Under the pieces are notes generated by a model. It was not told where the DNA came from and did no database searches. It was given only the letters and a program-made list of their open reading frames with translations. Positions 36,739-49,776 of a DNA stretch of 64,000 bases are shown piece after piece. The translations under genes were made by a program, and so were the position numbers. The stretch spans positions 7,436,149-7,500,148 of the forward strand of contig NC_052027.1 of assembly GCF_015832195.1 (NCBI RefSeq). The letters are read 5' to 3'. Every line of letters starts with the position of its first letter. Position 1 is the stretch's first letter. This DNA is from Motacilla alba alba (taxonomy: Eukaryota; Chordata; Aves; Passeriformes; Motacillidae).

Positions 36739-39700
36739 CTGAGAAAGATATAAGAAAAAATAAACTTAATTTCAAAATCTGTGTCAGCCAGTTTAAAACA
36801 ATATAGAAATGCAATGCATTATCAAATCTTACTTTAAGAGTAAAGCAATTCAGAAAAGAACAACGTACTTAACATATGAAATTCTTTATCTCTTGTATGA
36901 TACAAAATATCAGCTTGGAAATATTTCATTCTGCAGGACAAACTGTGAAGTGACTGAATGTGTGCCCTCTTGTGGTAAGCAACACATCAGTTTAGACCTT
37001 ACAGTACATTTAATAAACTATTTTTTATGATAATATACTTTTCCAAAAGCAGCTTTTATATTTAAGTATGTATGTTACTGGAATTTCATTTTGCAGTGGA
37101 AAAGAATGTTAGAAATGAAGGCTGCCCCTTTACTAATGTCAACTGATTATTCTAGAAAAGTTTACAGTACTATACAGAACCATAGTTCAAAATATTTGAG
37201 TAAAATTTTAGACTTGATAATTCACTGATGAAGTAATCATATCCAGTATTTGGATCACAAATTAAAATAGTAATAAAAGGGTGATGCATATTTAGTAAGT
37301 GGTCCAGGAGAATCACTGTGGATCATCTAACCCTTCCTCTTGCTTTGCACTGTGCCTCTGAGTAATAAATTTAACACATTATTTGTGTTATTACTCATTC
37401 ATCATTTTTGTGTTGGTATCCTAAGCATAACTGTTATTTGTAAGATTTTCAGGAATATTTTAAGTGCCAGGTATCGTTTTTTCCCCACAAAATAACGTGA
37501 TCTAAGAACTGTGCTAAGATAGCACTTTAATCCACCCATGTATAGAAGTATTTTTTGCCATTGATGTCCATTCAGAAAAATGTAATTTTGCAGTAGAAAA
37601 CAGTTATGATGCATATGTAGTGAGCCTTTTTTCTTCACTTAAGTATATAATCAAGGAGAAGTGCAGCATAAAACTGAAGATCTCCCTGCACAGTATTAGA
37701 TTCCTGGCTAATCATTTTGATCCTTACATGTAACTCAGATATAACTGTGGCTCTTGCAGGTTTACAAAAATATTTTCTTCAACAGATTTACTCAAAGAAT
37801 CTTTTCTGACAAGCATATGTGCTGTCACACAAAACTACTCCGACTCAGCAAGCTGGGGATCCATTATAGCCATAACTTTCAGAGTATATTAATACAGACA
37901 CATATATGGCTGAGTGAAATATGCTCAGAAGTGTTTTGGAACAAAGCACGCACAAGAATTTTGTACCATGAAAGAAAGTTTTCTTTTTTCACTATTTATA
38001 GCACTCTTCTCTAGAAGCATAAAAAAAAAAAAAAAGCTGAAATAGGATCTTCTCCTTCAAATAGTAACTCTGTTCTCTCCAAAATTTCACCACTGCTGCA
38101 GAGTGCAGACATTTTGCAGCCATGAGCAATTGCTCTGCAGCCTCCAATTTGTGCTGACTTCCCACGAGGAGCAGCTTCACACCTACCATGGACTAACTGA
38201 CCCAAACACCTCGAGAGGGCTCCCTAAAGTCACTGAAGAGCCTAAAACTACTTCTGAACACAGTCAAGACAGGTTTAATGTTTAATATTAATAGGTTGGC
38301 ATCTTCCTTAGCATCATTCAAAATGTACAAGTGTTCAGGAAAGGATGTACCCTTTTGCCTAAAAATGTCTAAAAATAATTAAAAAGCCATGGAAGGGGCA
38401 CACCCAGCGTGCACCCTGTCACAGCCACAGTAGGCTATTTACAAAATGCAATGACAGATGAAAACTTTGAACAGTAACCAGAACAAGAAGTGATGCCTCT
38501 CCTTTAAGTAATAGCCTAAGCATGCCAACACTTGCCCAGCAGGTGTGAAGCTGAGGTACAATACACCTCTCTTCACAGCTGACAGTGCTGAAACCTGGCC
38601 CCTCGCCCTGCTCTGACAGAGCCCCAGCACCCGGAGCAGCACGGGACACTCTGCTCCTGTGCCTCTGGGAACCAAGCCACCACACAGCACAAACACAAAC
38701 CACTGGGGCAAGAGACAGATGGGAATCTGCTCAAAATTTTTATCTTGAAGTCATGCTTTAAGGACTGCAGGTTGAGAAGAAAAAAAAAAAAAAAAGAACC
38801 GAGTGTTCCTGGTGCAGTACTTTTCATAACTTCCATACAACTCTAAAATAATTGATGGGAAATTTTCTCTGTTCATGCTGATAAACTGCTGACCCTGAAA
38901 TGTAAAGATGACAATCTGTGGTAAACTGAGAACGGGATGACCACATAAAACAAACTAAATAGCTCTGACATAGTAAACACAGTAATCTTCTAATATTCAC
39001 AATATTGATTTTTTATATTTGACTTCATTTTAAAATAGAAGTTTGTATAGATCTGAAAGCTGCTAAATATTTCCACCAGAATGCTCCAGAATCTAGGGAC
39101 CTTGTCCCAGAATTTAGGTTCAGCTTGCTACACAGTACACAGGCCTTTGGCTATACCAGTCACTGGATTTTAAAATCAATTATTTTCACTTTAAGAACAT
39201 GCTTCAGGGAAAAAAAAAAAAAGGCAAAATATTTGGTAAACAGCAAATGGAAACATGAAAATACAGAGTTCTAGGACTTACTTCTAACTTAACAGTATCA
39301 GGATGTGGAAGTAAATGCATTCTTTCTCGCAGCCTTTTTTCTGCTGCTTCTAGATCCTAAAACACAAGCAAAGTACATTTTAAAAACAAGCACTGGGAAT
39401 TTTAACAGAAAAACACACATATAAAGACATTTAAATTACCTAAATAAACCCAGTACAGCTAAGCAGCATTCAAAAATTAACACAGAAGTTCAAATATTTG
39501 TTTAGTCACTCTGAAATACAACTTGTATTACTTAGACTAACACCCTACAGCTGCTAAATGTGTTTGCTGCACCTTTTTCATACAAGAGTACATTTCACTC
39601 ACTTCACCAAGTAAGACTTTTGCTGTAACAGTGCTATTCTCTCTGGACACCAGGGTAAATCAGTTAAATTCTGTTGTATAAAACTTAAGGAAATAGGGGG

Positions 39701-42700
39701 GAACAGAACATCTTTCTCTGTGCTGCATAAGACTGAAGTATGTATTCTAGCTACTGTAACTGTAAAGTAACTAGGCAAATTATGTGCAAGATCTTCTCAA
39801 GACAAAGATGACTTGCTAATATGCATGCATAACATGTGCACATAAATGTAGAGCTGCAGCAAGCTGTTCACCAGACAAGCTTGGATGACAATGCACCTCA
39901 CATAGTTTTCTTACAAAAAAAAAAAAAATCAGTATTTGGGTTTCTGCTTGTCCAGTGGATGTGTGCTGGATTCACAGAGGCCCAAATAAATCTTTTAAAA
40001 AAGAAACAACCAAAAAAAATCAACAGCAACAAACAAATCGAAGCATGCTCCCAAACTAACCACCCTCCCCCTTTAAAGTTCTGACCTGTTCTTGTGGGCT
40101 TAGTTCCATACCCAAACATTGAAGAGATTGAGTGGTGGGCAGATGAAGAGAGACAGAAAGGGACGTGGGAGTGGGGTGTGAAGAAGCCAAAGCTGAACAG
40201 AGTGGAGGGGGAAAGAAAGTATAGCAGATGGCAGAGTTGGGAGCAGAGAGCGGGTGTGAAGAGTACAACAGAAAAACTAAATGAGAGAGGAAATTCCCCA
40301 AAGGGACTTCCCAAATATTCACCACCACTGCTGCTGAAAAGAAGAGTGAGATTCTGGAGGAGCATATCCACAAGAGAGACCAAACATGACTACTTGTATT
40401 GAATAATAGCCAGTCTGAACACATCAATAAGTAAATAGTGTTCAACTCAAGTTTAGTTCAGTGGAGTATGATTAATAAAAGCAAAAACCCAGCCTTGCTG
40501 AAGTTTAACTTAGTGACACACACACAGTCAGATTGTTCAATTTAGTGCTCATCTTATTTTATTTCATTAATTCCTTTTACAATATTCTCTTGTACATAAT
40601 TACAAACCTAATCCAAATGAAATCGTTCCTCCCTTTTCTACAGCAAAATCCGTACCAATGTAGGAAGCTAAAGGATGTCTGAGAAAGAGTAAAGTAATCC
40701 TCAGATTTATCCAAATTCTCAGAAGCAGCAAATGGCTGCCCCTTCTCAGGTAAGAAAAGACTAATGGGATAAATATATAGAGGGAACAGGAAAAAGGACA
40801 TAGGCCATTTGAAATCATGATGTCAAAAGAACAGAGGCCAACACAGATTTAAGTGACTTAAGCAAGAAATTTCTCTGTTGCACATACTTAGAACAGACAC
40901 ACACGAACAGCACCAAACGAAGCTCGTGTCAGAATGGCTCAGGCCAAGTCTGGAGAAGTTATCCCCATAACAAACCACACTGAATAAAGGATCATTCAGT
41001 AATGTTCACCTCATATTCTTCCACTGGATTTGCCTCCTTTCTGATTCCTTCTTCCTAATTACTGTAGGAATTTTAACAGGGAGGAAGAAGAATATCAATC
41101 ATTATTTCCTTATAGACTCAGCCAAGTAACTGGAATGTTTATGGTGATAGGAAATGAAAGTCTTTCAGGCAAGAAAGGAGACAGCAGTTGTGCATATATG
41201 TTTAGTAGAGAAGGTCACTTTGGCATAGCCTAGATATTGGACGTGTCTTTTCATTGCTCACTCCAGTTTGTGTTGTGCAGTCCATTGTCATTCAGAATAC
41301 TGATTTAATGACAGACAGTGAAAGAAATTTTTGCTGGAAGGTGTAGTATGCTTTAGAAAATAACTGGAACTACTGAAAGATTAGATGGCACTTCTTGTGT
41401 GTCTACACAACTGGTAAGCTTTGTAGGAAAAAGAAATCCCTGTCATCAATATAAAAATAAATACATCAGCAGTATAAACTTCTTTGGAAAAAAACCAGCT
41501 AATCTAATATGTCACTGTACTGAAAAAAAAGAGAGCATCTTACAGTGCTTCCCCTAAAACCACAAGGACTGGAACAAAAACAATTCAAGACCCTTCCCCA
41601 GAGGTAAAATTGAATGCATGACACATGCATTGCTTTTAGGGGACCAAATTCAGCTGTCACTTATATTGATATCAGTCTGGCACAATCACACTTAAATAAT
41701 TCTGGAATTGCATGCCTGGGAAGGAAAGCAAATTTGTTCTAAATTACCTTTCCAGTACTAATTACTATATAGCATACTCTTTCTTTTCTATTTCATGTTC
41801 CAAGCTGTTGCACAGTAATACATATTTCTAAACACAAGAAATATCACTGAGAAACAAATGTCATAAATTAGATTACAAATACTAGTCTAATTTCTGCTTT
41901 TATTACGACAACATTATATAAGCACCAAATGATACAGATTTCCCTAATCTGCAGTCTCCCTCTAAAGACATTGAGGAAAATACTCTGATAATTATGCTAA
42001 AATGCTGAACAAATGCTTATAATGTCAAAATTTCAATTAAAAAAAAAAAAAGGTTAGTTCCTTGCTTCCTACTGATTAGAATTTAAATTAATTTTGAAAT
42101 CTTTCCTGTGCATAAATTCCAACCAGCACAGAGAAAGAAAAATGGCTTTTGCTATGATCTATTACTGAAAACAACTGATTTTGCTTACACGCAGAAAACC
42201 AGAAATGCAAATAAAAAAATAACACTTCGTCATGTCCATGTATTTTTGAGTAGGCCAAATCAACAACTCTCCACATGGTAACTGTGAAATGTACAGTGCC
42301 TGGTATCAGGAACAATATTCTGAAGCTGGCACATTAATCAGTCTTGTTTTCAAGCTTCTCATATATTATGCTGCATAGATTTTTTTTTCTGTTTTCTTCT
42401 GTTATCAAAAAGCATCTGCAGGAGTGCATGCTTGTTAAAACTAGGATAAAATTAATAGATTTAAATTGATTTATGCTATTTTATCCTGCAACAGAATTTG
42501 TTTTGATACATATGTTTTTGCTTTTTTTCTGTACAAACACCAACATTTCTGACACTTGAAAGGAACAATTTTGAGGATGTGACAGAAGATAGCAAATATC
42601 TGTTTAACTGCAGAAATATTTACACTCTGTATATGTCTGAGCTATTGTTACCATTTCCACTACAATATAGCTTTCAGGATGGAGAAATATACTCTGCATT

Positions 42701-44950
42701 TATTGTGTTTGCCTGTATATGTAAACTGAGAATGCATTCATAAACACAAATAATTTATAAACCCTTATATTTACGAAGTAAAAATCTAACCTAAAATGCC
42801 TATGGAAAATAGGAGTAATAATGGCTGAAATTACTAAATCAATGGAGCAGGAGTCATAGGAAAAATAACCAAACCATTCATTTATCCTCAGCCTCTCACT
42901 GAAGCACCTACATTTACTACACCAAATAAAGAGGGGCTTCATTGCCCTTGTCCAGAATGTATCAGTTCACCAGCCCAAGCTGAAAAATCTTTGTCACAGA
43001 ATAGTTAAGAAGGCATTCCTGGCTAACTGTTCTTCTAATCTGTCCCTCTCTAAATAAACCTCCCATTTAAATATACACTCTAATGAATTAGAATTATGCC
43101 CACCCAAAATGTGAGCATTTTAAACCTCTACCAGGCGCTGCATGAAAAAAACCCAAAAAATTCCGGTGACATGAATTCATCTTGTAATTTTCTAGAGTAA
43201 AACTTAGTTTTTCAATGAACACAACACATGCATTATAGACCCTTAGTAAGTAGGAGCTTAAAGAAAAGGCACAGGAGGTTCAGTTTTCTGCTGCTTCCTG
43301 AAAATCTGACACACATTTTTCAAATGCATCATGTCAGTGGTCAAGTGCATCTCTTCAAACTCAGATGCCTGAGCTAGGGGTTCCAGAGGAGCCTTTCAGT
43401 ATTCCAGTCCCTGCCATCAAACTTAGATCTTTTTAATTGCCTAGGAAACAAATCTTACCTGAATATTACAACAGGTATGCAGAACAACTCTGAACATTAT
43501 TAATGGTGTCACCCCTACAAAGGGCTGGAAACACCAAACACTGCTTTTACAGACTTGCAAGCAAAATGCTTGAAGTCACTCTACACCTCTTTAGAGAAAA
43601 ATATTAAACTGAGAACCTCTTCCACAGCTTATCACAGCCACGGCAGGAGAGCAGTTCCTACCCTTGGCCAAAGCACTATAGCCTGGTCAGCCTACTTCCA
43701 ACCAGACCCACAGCGTAGAGGGGCTGTGAGTCCTGACAGACCCCTGAGCTGCCTCAGGCAGACGTGTACTAGCGTGTGTTACATCACTACATGTGCTTAA
43801 AAAAAATAAAAATACATAGTAGCAGCTGCCACCACGAGGCTTTTGTAAGAAGGGCACGGGAAATAGGTAGTGATGCCATCAGATAATAAAGACTTGTCAT
43901 TTAATACTTTTTGGTCAAGTTCCAGAAGAGGGAACCATATAGAAGAGAATTCAAATGACAACTATAGAGCAAACACTTCTCTCTTTTTTTTTTTTTTTTT
44001 AATTATCTAAGCTACATAACTGTGACATTTTGATACGGTTCCTGGTAGTTACAGAAACTTACATTTAAAAGTGCTGCATTCCTTTTATGAGCTGCATCAG
44101 CTGCTTGAGTTTGCCATGTCTTTTTAGTCTTTTTGTCTCTTAGATAAGTCTCCATCTGCTGTAGCAGCTCTGATCTCTGAGACAGTCTACAAAGGAAAAC
44201 ATTTTGCTAAGTGGGTAGAACATTTTGCTCAGGAGCTAGAAAATAACCTTTTTACCTTACCCAGTTTTCTCAAAACTATGGGGCTAATTAAGCCGGCTGC
44301 AGGGTGGGTGTGCTGGGGGAGGGAAAAGGTACAGGCAGACATCACCTGCTGTGCTGGTACCAAGCTATAACCTTGCAACCAGCAGTCCTCAAATGCTGAG
44401 GTGCTTAGAAACACTGTATCTCCCCCAAGAAGGAAAGACAGGGTGGGTCGGGGTGACTTGATCGGTACCAAGTTTGCTCGTTGGCATGTGCTACTTGTTA
44501 CAAGAAAAGCAAATTTTCCTGAATCACTCCGCTATTTGCCTCACAATTTGAGTTTACGGGGCAACAAAGAAGCAACTCTATAATTGAGGCATTGAGTGAG
44601 AGAATCCAATTACCTTCCCCAAATAGAACAGTGACAGGTTGACAATGGAGATTTTAAACCAGTACCACCATTGGAAGTCAGAAACCTCATCAGCCTAAAT
44701 ACCCTAAACGGCAGGCAAGGATGCTAATTCCCTGGTTCCTGAAGGAAGAGTGCCACCTCCTGGAACTCCAGCCCCGTGCTGCAGCACCACTGTGCTGGGC
44801 AGAGCTCAGATCCACTGGCACCGAGGGTCGTGGGCAGGGAGAGAGAATATCACAAGACCCAACACAAATTGCTGCGAGGCAGGGCACAACTACTCACATC
44901 TCCTCGTGTCTTCTAGCAAGATGAACCTCCCGAGTCAAAGAGGATGGCAT
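36595..44950 (-). CDS. C3orf14: C3orf14 orthologue, small uncharacterised coiled-coil-like protein (131 aa, four coding exons)
   Basis: Coding exons in transcript order are 44950-44898, 44186-44063, 39356-39282 and 36738-36595. All have GT-AG junctions and join in frame to 131 codons plus TAA; the human protein is 128 aa. The start [17 protein letters not shown] matches the human N-terminus pattern. [29 protein letters not shown] and the C-terminal [20 protein letters not shown] are the best-conserved parts. The middle is charged and leucine-rich, with heptad-like spacing suggesting a coiled coil. No signal peptide or membrane segment is seen. Molecular function is essentially unknown. Its position between FEZF2 and the expected PTPRG, and its strand, match mammals. 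Confidence 0.95.
36739..39281 (-). other. C3orf14: C3orf14 intron 3
   Basis: 2543 bp, AT-rich; no other exon or mobile element recognised. Confidence 0.85.
39282..39356 (-). CDS. C3orf14: C3orf14 coding exon 3
   Basis: 25 codons beginning [13 protein letters not shown], after acceptor GTGTTTTAG; the donor is GTAAGT. Phase 0 at both ends, so skipping would keep the reading frame. Confidence 0.95.
39357..44062 (-). other. C3orf14: C3orf14 intron 2
   Basis: 4706 bp, AT-rich, with several short A or T runs; nothing else supported. Confidence 0.85.
44063..44186 (-). CDS. C3orf14: C3orf14 coding exon 2
   Basis: 124 nt after acceptor CCTTTGTAG. It completes a split Ile codon and runs from [15 protein letters not shown] to KRNAALLN, with donor GTAAGT. 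This is the most helix-prone, charged part of the protein. Confidence 0.95.
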
Positions 44951-44978
44951 CTTCAGTTGTTTGCCCCAGTTTTGTACT
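44898..44978 (-). CDS. C3orf14: C3orf14 first coding exon (ATG at 44950)
   Basis: The probable acceptor TTTTATAG puts the exon start at 44978, leaving 28 nt of 5' UTR before the ATG (44950-44948). Seventeen full codons precede donor GTGAGT, which splits the next codon after AT. The start is supported by similarity to the human N-terminus and A at -3 of the ATG. Confidence 0.9.
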
Positions 44979-46376
44979 CTATAAAAGGAAAGCCAAGTGA
45001 AATTAAAATCTTCTAAAGATGTACATTAACGTACACTTTCCAGTAATAAACAGTTCTGGTTAAAAAGCTGCACACATTATATCTACATGTCAGCTATCTA
45101 CACAAAACCTGCCACAAGGCATTGATACAATTTGCTTTGAATACATTCACACTACTAATGTTCACAATATGTTTTAGAAAAATGCTACTGTATTCTAATA
45201 ATTTATGAAAACCAAGTTTGGTTCAGTTTCAGATTCAGCACTGAGTTTTCTCGAGTTTCAGATGCTTGTAACCACACACACACTTTGTGCTCACATAAAT
45301 TGACTATTACTGTTTACATTACTGATTTCTGGCTTTCATCACATTACACTGAACACAGTTATACTTGTAAACTACTTCTCACAGATCCAGGGACCTGTTC
45401 ATAGGAAACGATGTTTAAATGGTTTAGAACTCAATGGATTTTTTTTCGCCTGAGCTATTAAGGAGACCAATTGCCCACTGATGCAAAAAAAAAAAAAAAA
45501 AAAAATCCTACAGCAATTTTCAGAAGACTGAAAATGTTTTGGCTATTTTTTTTCCACCTCAGAGGCAACTGCGTTTTTATTTTCAGTAAAATTAAATAAC
45601 TTGTCGCGTGCTGATAATGTCAAAGGGTGGGAGAACTAAAAAACCTCACCAAGATAACATTAGTTAAGGCCTCCTCACTATCATGTGTCACACCTAACTC
45701 CGAAACCAGCGATTTACACGTGGCCTCTGCTGTCGCTGGGGTGCATCTTCTAGGGATGTGTGTTTTATCACGCTCTGAAAACACCTCTGTGCGCCTGGCC
45801 TGTCGCTAATGCTTCACCTCGTTTAATGGGAGCACACCCATTCAGCGCTCCTTAATCCAGCCGGGGCACTTGGTGCTCTTTGCGACACACCTTGACCGGC
45901 GACACGAGAAGCCAGAGCATCCCGCTGCCGTACCTCCTGGCTTTAAGGGCGCCTATAGCTCACAGCAGGAGCGACAAACCAGCACCATCGTGCGTGACAA
46001 TCCGGCACCGGCCCGAGCATCCTCCGCCCGCCCCACCGTGGGGCAACCGCTGCCCTGGGCAGATGCCAAGGGTTGAGACAGCTCGGGATGAACCTCCGCG
46101 GGCAGTCTCCGGATCTCCAGCAGCCGCAGGAAAGCCCCTCGGGCCGAGTACGGCACCTCCGCCTCAGAACCCGCGGCCACTCCGCCTCAGGCCGCGGCCC
46201 CGGCGGGGCGGGAGCGCCACGGCCGCAGCGGGGCCGCGCGCCGCCTGCGCCCTACCACTGGAAAGAGGGGGGGGAGGATGGATTTACGATCTCTTTGAAA
46301 GGTACCATCCCGTATGATTACGGGGGAATAAGTCAGGAAACGAAAATAAAACACCAAATACACTGGCCAGTTTACC
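44979..46376 (-). other. C3orf14: C3orf14 5' intron
   Basis: Between the proposed leader exon donor (GAAG|GTAAAC at 46376/46375) and the acceptor at 44979. It contains A21 at 45485-45505 and the left shoulder of the CpG island. An alternative donor, GAG|GTACGG, lies near 45938. The leader structure is a prediction. Confidence 0.5.
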
Positions 46377-46445
46377 TTCAGCCTCGCCGGCTTCGAAAAG
46401 CAAAGCAACCAACCGCAGTGGTCTCCGGGACGTCTTAAAACCCCC
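46377..46445 (-). other. C3orf14: C3orf14 predicted leader exon
   Basis: CpG-island sequence upstream of a usable donor at 46375. The transcription start is not visible; the right boundary is set at the edge of the promoter motifs. Confidence 0.4.
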
Positions 46446-46680
46446 CGCCCTCGCTGCCATGGAGACGGCCGGAAAGGTGGAGCCGAGCCGTCTCTTCGGT
46501 GGGCGGGATCAGACGGGGGCGGGAACGGACTCCGCCCCTGGGATTGGAGGAGCGAGAGGGCGCGGGGCCAATCACGGCCCGGGGCGGGAGCGCGGGGAGA
46601 GGCGCCCGGGGCGCGGGTGGCGCGTGCCCGCGCTCCCCCTCACAGAGCTGGCGGCCGGGGGCCCTGGGGATCCTGCCGGG
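46440..46680. promoter_or_regulatory. C3orf14: C3orf14 CpG-island promoter with GC boxes and opposed CCAAT boxes
   Basis: GC-box cores occur at 46444-46450, 46501-46507, 46515-46524, 46532-46538 and 46581-46589. A CCAAT box on the - strand (ATTGG at 46543-46547) faces one on the + strand (46568-46572). An X-box-like palindrome lies at 46453-46466. TATA-less. The arrangement could fire in both directions. Confidence 0.65.
46453..46466. promoter_or_regulatory. RFX X-box-like palindrome
   Basis: GCTGCCATGGAGAC matches 11 of 14 positions of the symmetric X-box GTTGCCATGGCAAC, including the central GCCATGG. X-boxes bind RFX factors, often at ciliary genes. The left-half T at position 2 and part of the right half deviate. 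Confidence 0.4.
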
Positions 46681-47885
46681 ATTTGCGTTTAAAACAAGTG
46701 TTCCTCCTTCTGTGCAAGGCACAGCTTTCCATGTCCGAGCCGGGGAGCGGCCGGCAGCGCCAGCCCGGTTCTCCACACGGTTTTCAAACCTCCTGGTGTG
46801 ATCCTGCCCTTGTGTCAGACCTGAGTTCCTTCCCGGCCTCAAGGCTGAAGGGTTGCTGAGGCGAGTCTAGTCCTTTACACGCAAACTTACGTCAAAATAT
46901 ACTCCAAATAAAAAAGCACGATTAATCCACCTTTGTTTTCTGTAAATGTTTTGTCCTTCACTGAAAACACAAACAACAACAACAACAAAAAAATCCAGGC
47001 TAGATAAAGCTGAATTTTTTTTTTATCCATTTAATTTGTGCCCAATAGATTTATGCACATGTGCAGCTGTAAATTTCTAAAAGCTGCTCTGAAAGTGCTT
47101 GTCTTGCTTAAATGTCTTCCATCTAAGCATTCTCTCATCCTCGTTTGACACCTCATCACAAGCCTTTCTCGCTGCTGATCAGAAGCTTTTCTTGTGGTTT
47201 CTCATATCTTTATATTTTCTATTTTTTCCCCCATTTTATATTACTGCAACAAATTCACATTAATTCACTTCATGACATAAGTAGAAGTTCTTTAATGTAC
47301 TTGTCAACTTACCCTTGCTTATTGTAGCAGTCAGGATAAATAGTACTTAAAAAGTTATTTTAATTTCTTTTTATCATTATGATTTAAAGACAAGACTTTC
47401 CAATAAATGTCACAGAGGTGTAGGAGTCAGTCCTCATTTCTAATGAAGCGAAAAGCTAATTGTTATGGTCGCACTAACTGCAACAGAGAGCCCAAGTGTT
47501 TCACATATTTTACTTCGAGCTACACCAGCTCTCTGTGTAATGCCTGTGATCTTTCTTTCTTTGTAGCATTGAATGAATTTCAGGAAGAAAAGAGACAAAC
47601 TGAAGTTTACATAGGCCATTACAGATGCCATCTGTGACGAGAATGCCAAGAGCATTTTAGTAAAGTTACAGATACTATCAATTGTTCAGTATTGTGGAAA
47701 CTGAGGCAGGATGGAGGACATAATTTTCTAATGGCTAATTTCTTATGTGACAGTGGGTGAGGTTCATAGCTACCCAGCTATAAACTCTCATTTTAACCTA
47801 GATTGGTTCTGAAGTTGTCAAGAATATAATTTTTAATCTTATTGAAAAAAAAATACCGTGCTGCTAACAGCTAGAAATCCCCAAG

Positions 47886-48170
47886 TGCTAGTTTGGGCTG
47901 GGGTGGAATTAATTTTTTTCACAGTATCTGATGTGGGGATGTGTTTTGAATTTGTGCTGGAAACAGAGCTGGTAACTCAGGGATGTTTTATTTCTGCTGG
48001 TCAGGACTTACACAGAGCCTTTTCTGCTTCTACCCCATCTTGCGGGAGTGCACAAGGTGATGGGAGAGACACAGCCAGGACAGCTGATCCGAAGCAATCC
48101 AGGTGACATCCCAGACCCATCCAGGTGACACTCCAGACCCTATTGTGTCATGGTCAGCGTACAGAGCTGG
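47886..48170 (+). mobile_element. avian endogenous-retrovirus LTR fragment
   Basis: The sequence resembles a known bird ERV LTR family: TGCTAGTTTGGGCTGGGG at the start, ATGTTTTATTTCTGCTGG, TTACACAGAGCCTTTTCTGC, ACACAGCCAGGACAGCTGA, then TGTGTCATGGTCAGCGTACA and AGCTGGGGGAGGAAG. It is divergent and carries no viral coding sequence. A 22-bp internal duplication lies at 48097-48140. The right end is uncertain. Confidence 0.75.
48097..48140. repeat. 22-bp direct tandem duplication inside the LTR fragment
   Basis: Two adjacent copies (48097-48118 and 48119-48140), each ATCCAGGTGACA followed by CCAGACCC with slight internal difference. Confidence 0.85.
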
Positions 48171-49776
48171 GGGAGGAAGTTGTGTATGTGGAGAAAGGCT
48201 TTCTCCTGTGTCTGAATGCACTGGCACCTCGCTGTGGTGTGTCCTGCTGTTACAGGTGTGTCATGTCAGGTGTGCCCCTGCCTTAGCCTCCAGTTATGTT
48301 ATGGATATTTCAGAAAAAAAACCCCACCTTTAACAGTTTTTATTAAAAGCCTTTTTTCCACCAAGATTCTGTCTTCATTAGATACGTTTGTGTGAGTTTA
48401 CTGTTGGATCACTGCAGTAAAAGTTTGAAAAACGAGATGCCTGCCAGTGGGACCCTGAGATCTGTATTTACTGTCCATACAGATTAAGGACTTAATGTTA
48501 GCACTGAAATGGGAACATTGTGACCCTTGCTCTTTTTTAACTCTGCAACTTGATTTTGCTCTGAAGGTTTTGAGGGTTTTCTGAGTGAAATTGGTGGATT
48601 GGGACACTAGATGGCACTTAAATACAGCTAACAAAGATTTTTGTCTCTTTTGACACACAAAAACAGTCTAACACATCCTGTTCTAACATGCAGTTAATTA
48701 TATCCTCAAAATGATGTCTTGGATTGATATTGCTAAACAAACATATAAAAAATGTAATTACAGACAACTGAAATAAATACTGTGGGCTTATAATTGCAAG
48801 ATATGTTTTTTGCTTGTAATATGCTACACACCTGTGCGTAGTTTATATAGATAGTATTTTATTTTGTCATTTTTACTAACATTTAGGATGGCACGATTTA
48901 GCTTTATGTACGTTTATTTACTGCTACCAATTTTTGCCATATGTCAGTTTTTAAAAAAGGAAATGTTTTTATATATTGGGATTGCAAGACACCAGTATTT
49001 CAAAGGGAAAACTGTAAGAAAGGAGTTTTCTTGTATGAAACCACTTCAAAACTTTTTTTTAAAGAATTGCACATATTTTAGTTGTTTTTTTTTTTCTTTG
49101 CTTTCCACTTCTTCCTTCCCTTACCTTTTGGAGGTACACCTCTGTTGGAACAGTAGCTGAGTACCCCCTTTGAGATCTATCTATAAACATTTGTTGGGTG
49201 ATACCGTTGCTAAAATGCAGCAGGCCTATGGGGCAGTCTGAGAGCTGTGAAATCCCATCAGAGAGCAGCCTGTGGCCATCACCTTGGCTTACGGCAGTTC
49301 TCCTATCAGCTGCAGAGGCTCTCGGCAGCATTTCAATCAACTGCACAAGCCCTGTGCAAAGCTGCTTGAGGTTACTACAAGCTAAATGGCAAAGGCATGC
49401 AAGGAAATGCCCTCCCAGAGCAGGAGTGAGCTAATAAAGCATTAAACTTAGGAGGGTAAAAAACAGGTTTCTAATTCCTCTTTCACATTCCAATATTCAG
49501 AGACTACCTCTCAAACTTTCTGTTGTCAGGTCCCCTACCCTTCCCTGTCCTGTGTTACAAATTCTTGTCTTCTTTGTAGCTGTGATATTAGAGCTGAGGT
49601 GAAGCTCATAAATGGTAGGACAACTCAACAACACATTCCTGTATTTGGGTTTTGTGTTTTATGGTGGCTAAAGGTGTGTATTTGGTGTGGGAAATAAGGA
49701 ACACATGCGGAAGTCAAGTGTTGTTGAAAAAAAAATTCTAACACATTAGTCTGTGCTTAGACATACCAATGTAATT

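Noticed and set aside
42940..43040. Possible minus-strand CR1 end (CACAGAATAGTTAAG)
   Set aside because: Only a few bases match the CR1 tail and the adjoining sequence does not continue the CR1 pattern.
46435..46859. Open frames on both strands in the C3orf14 CpG island
   Set aside because: They arise from GC-rich promoter DNA. The C3orf14 protein start is clearly at 44950, supported by the human N-terminus.
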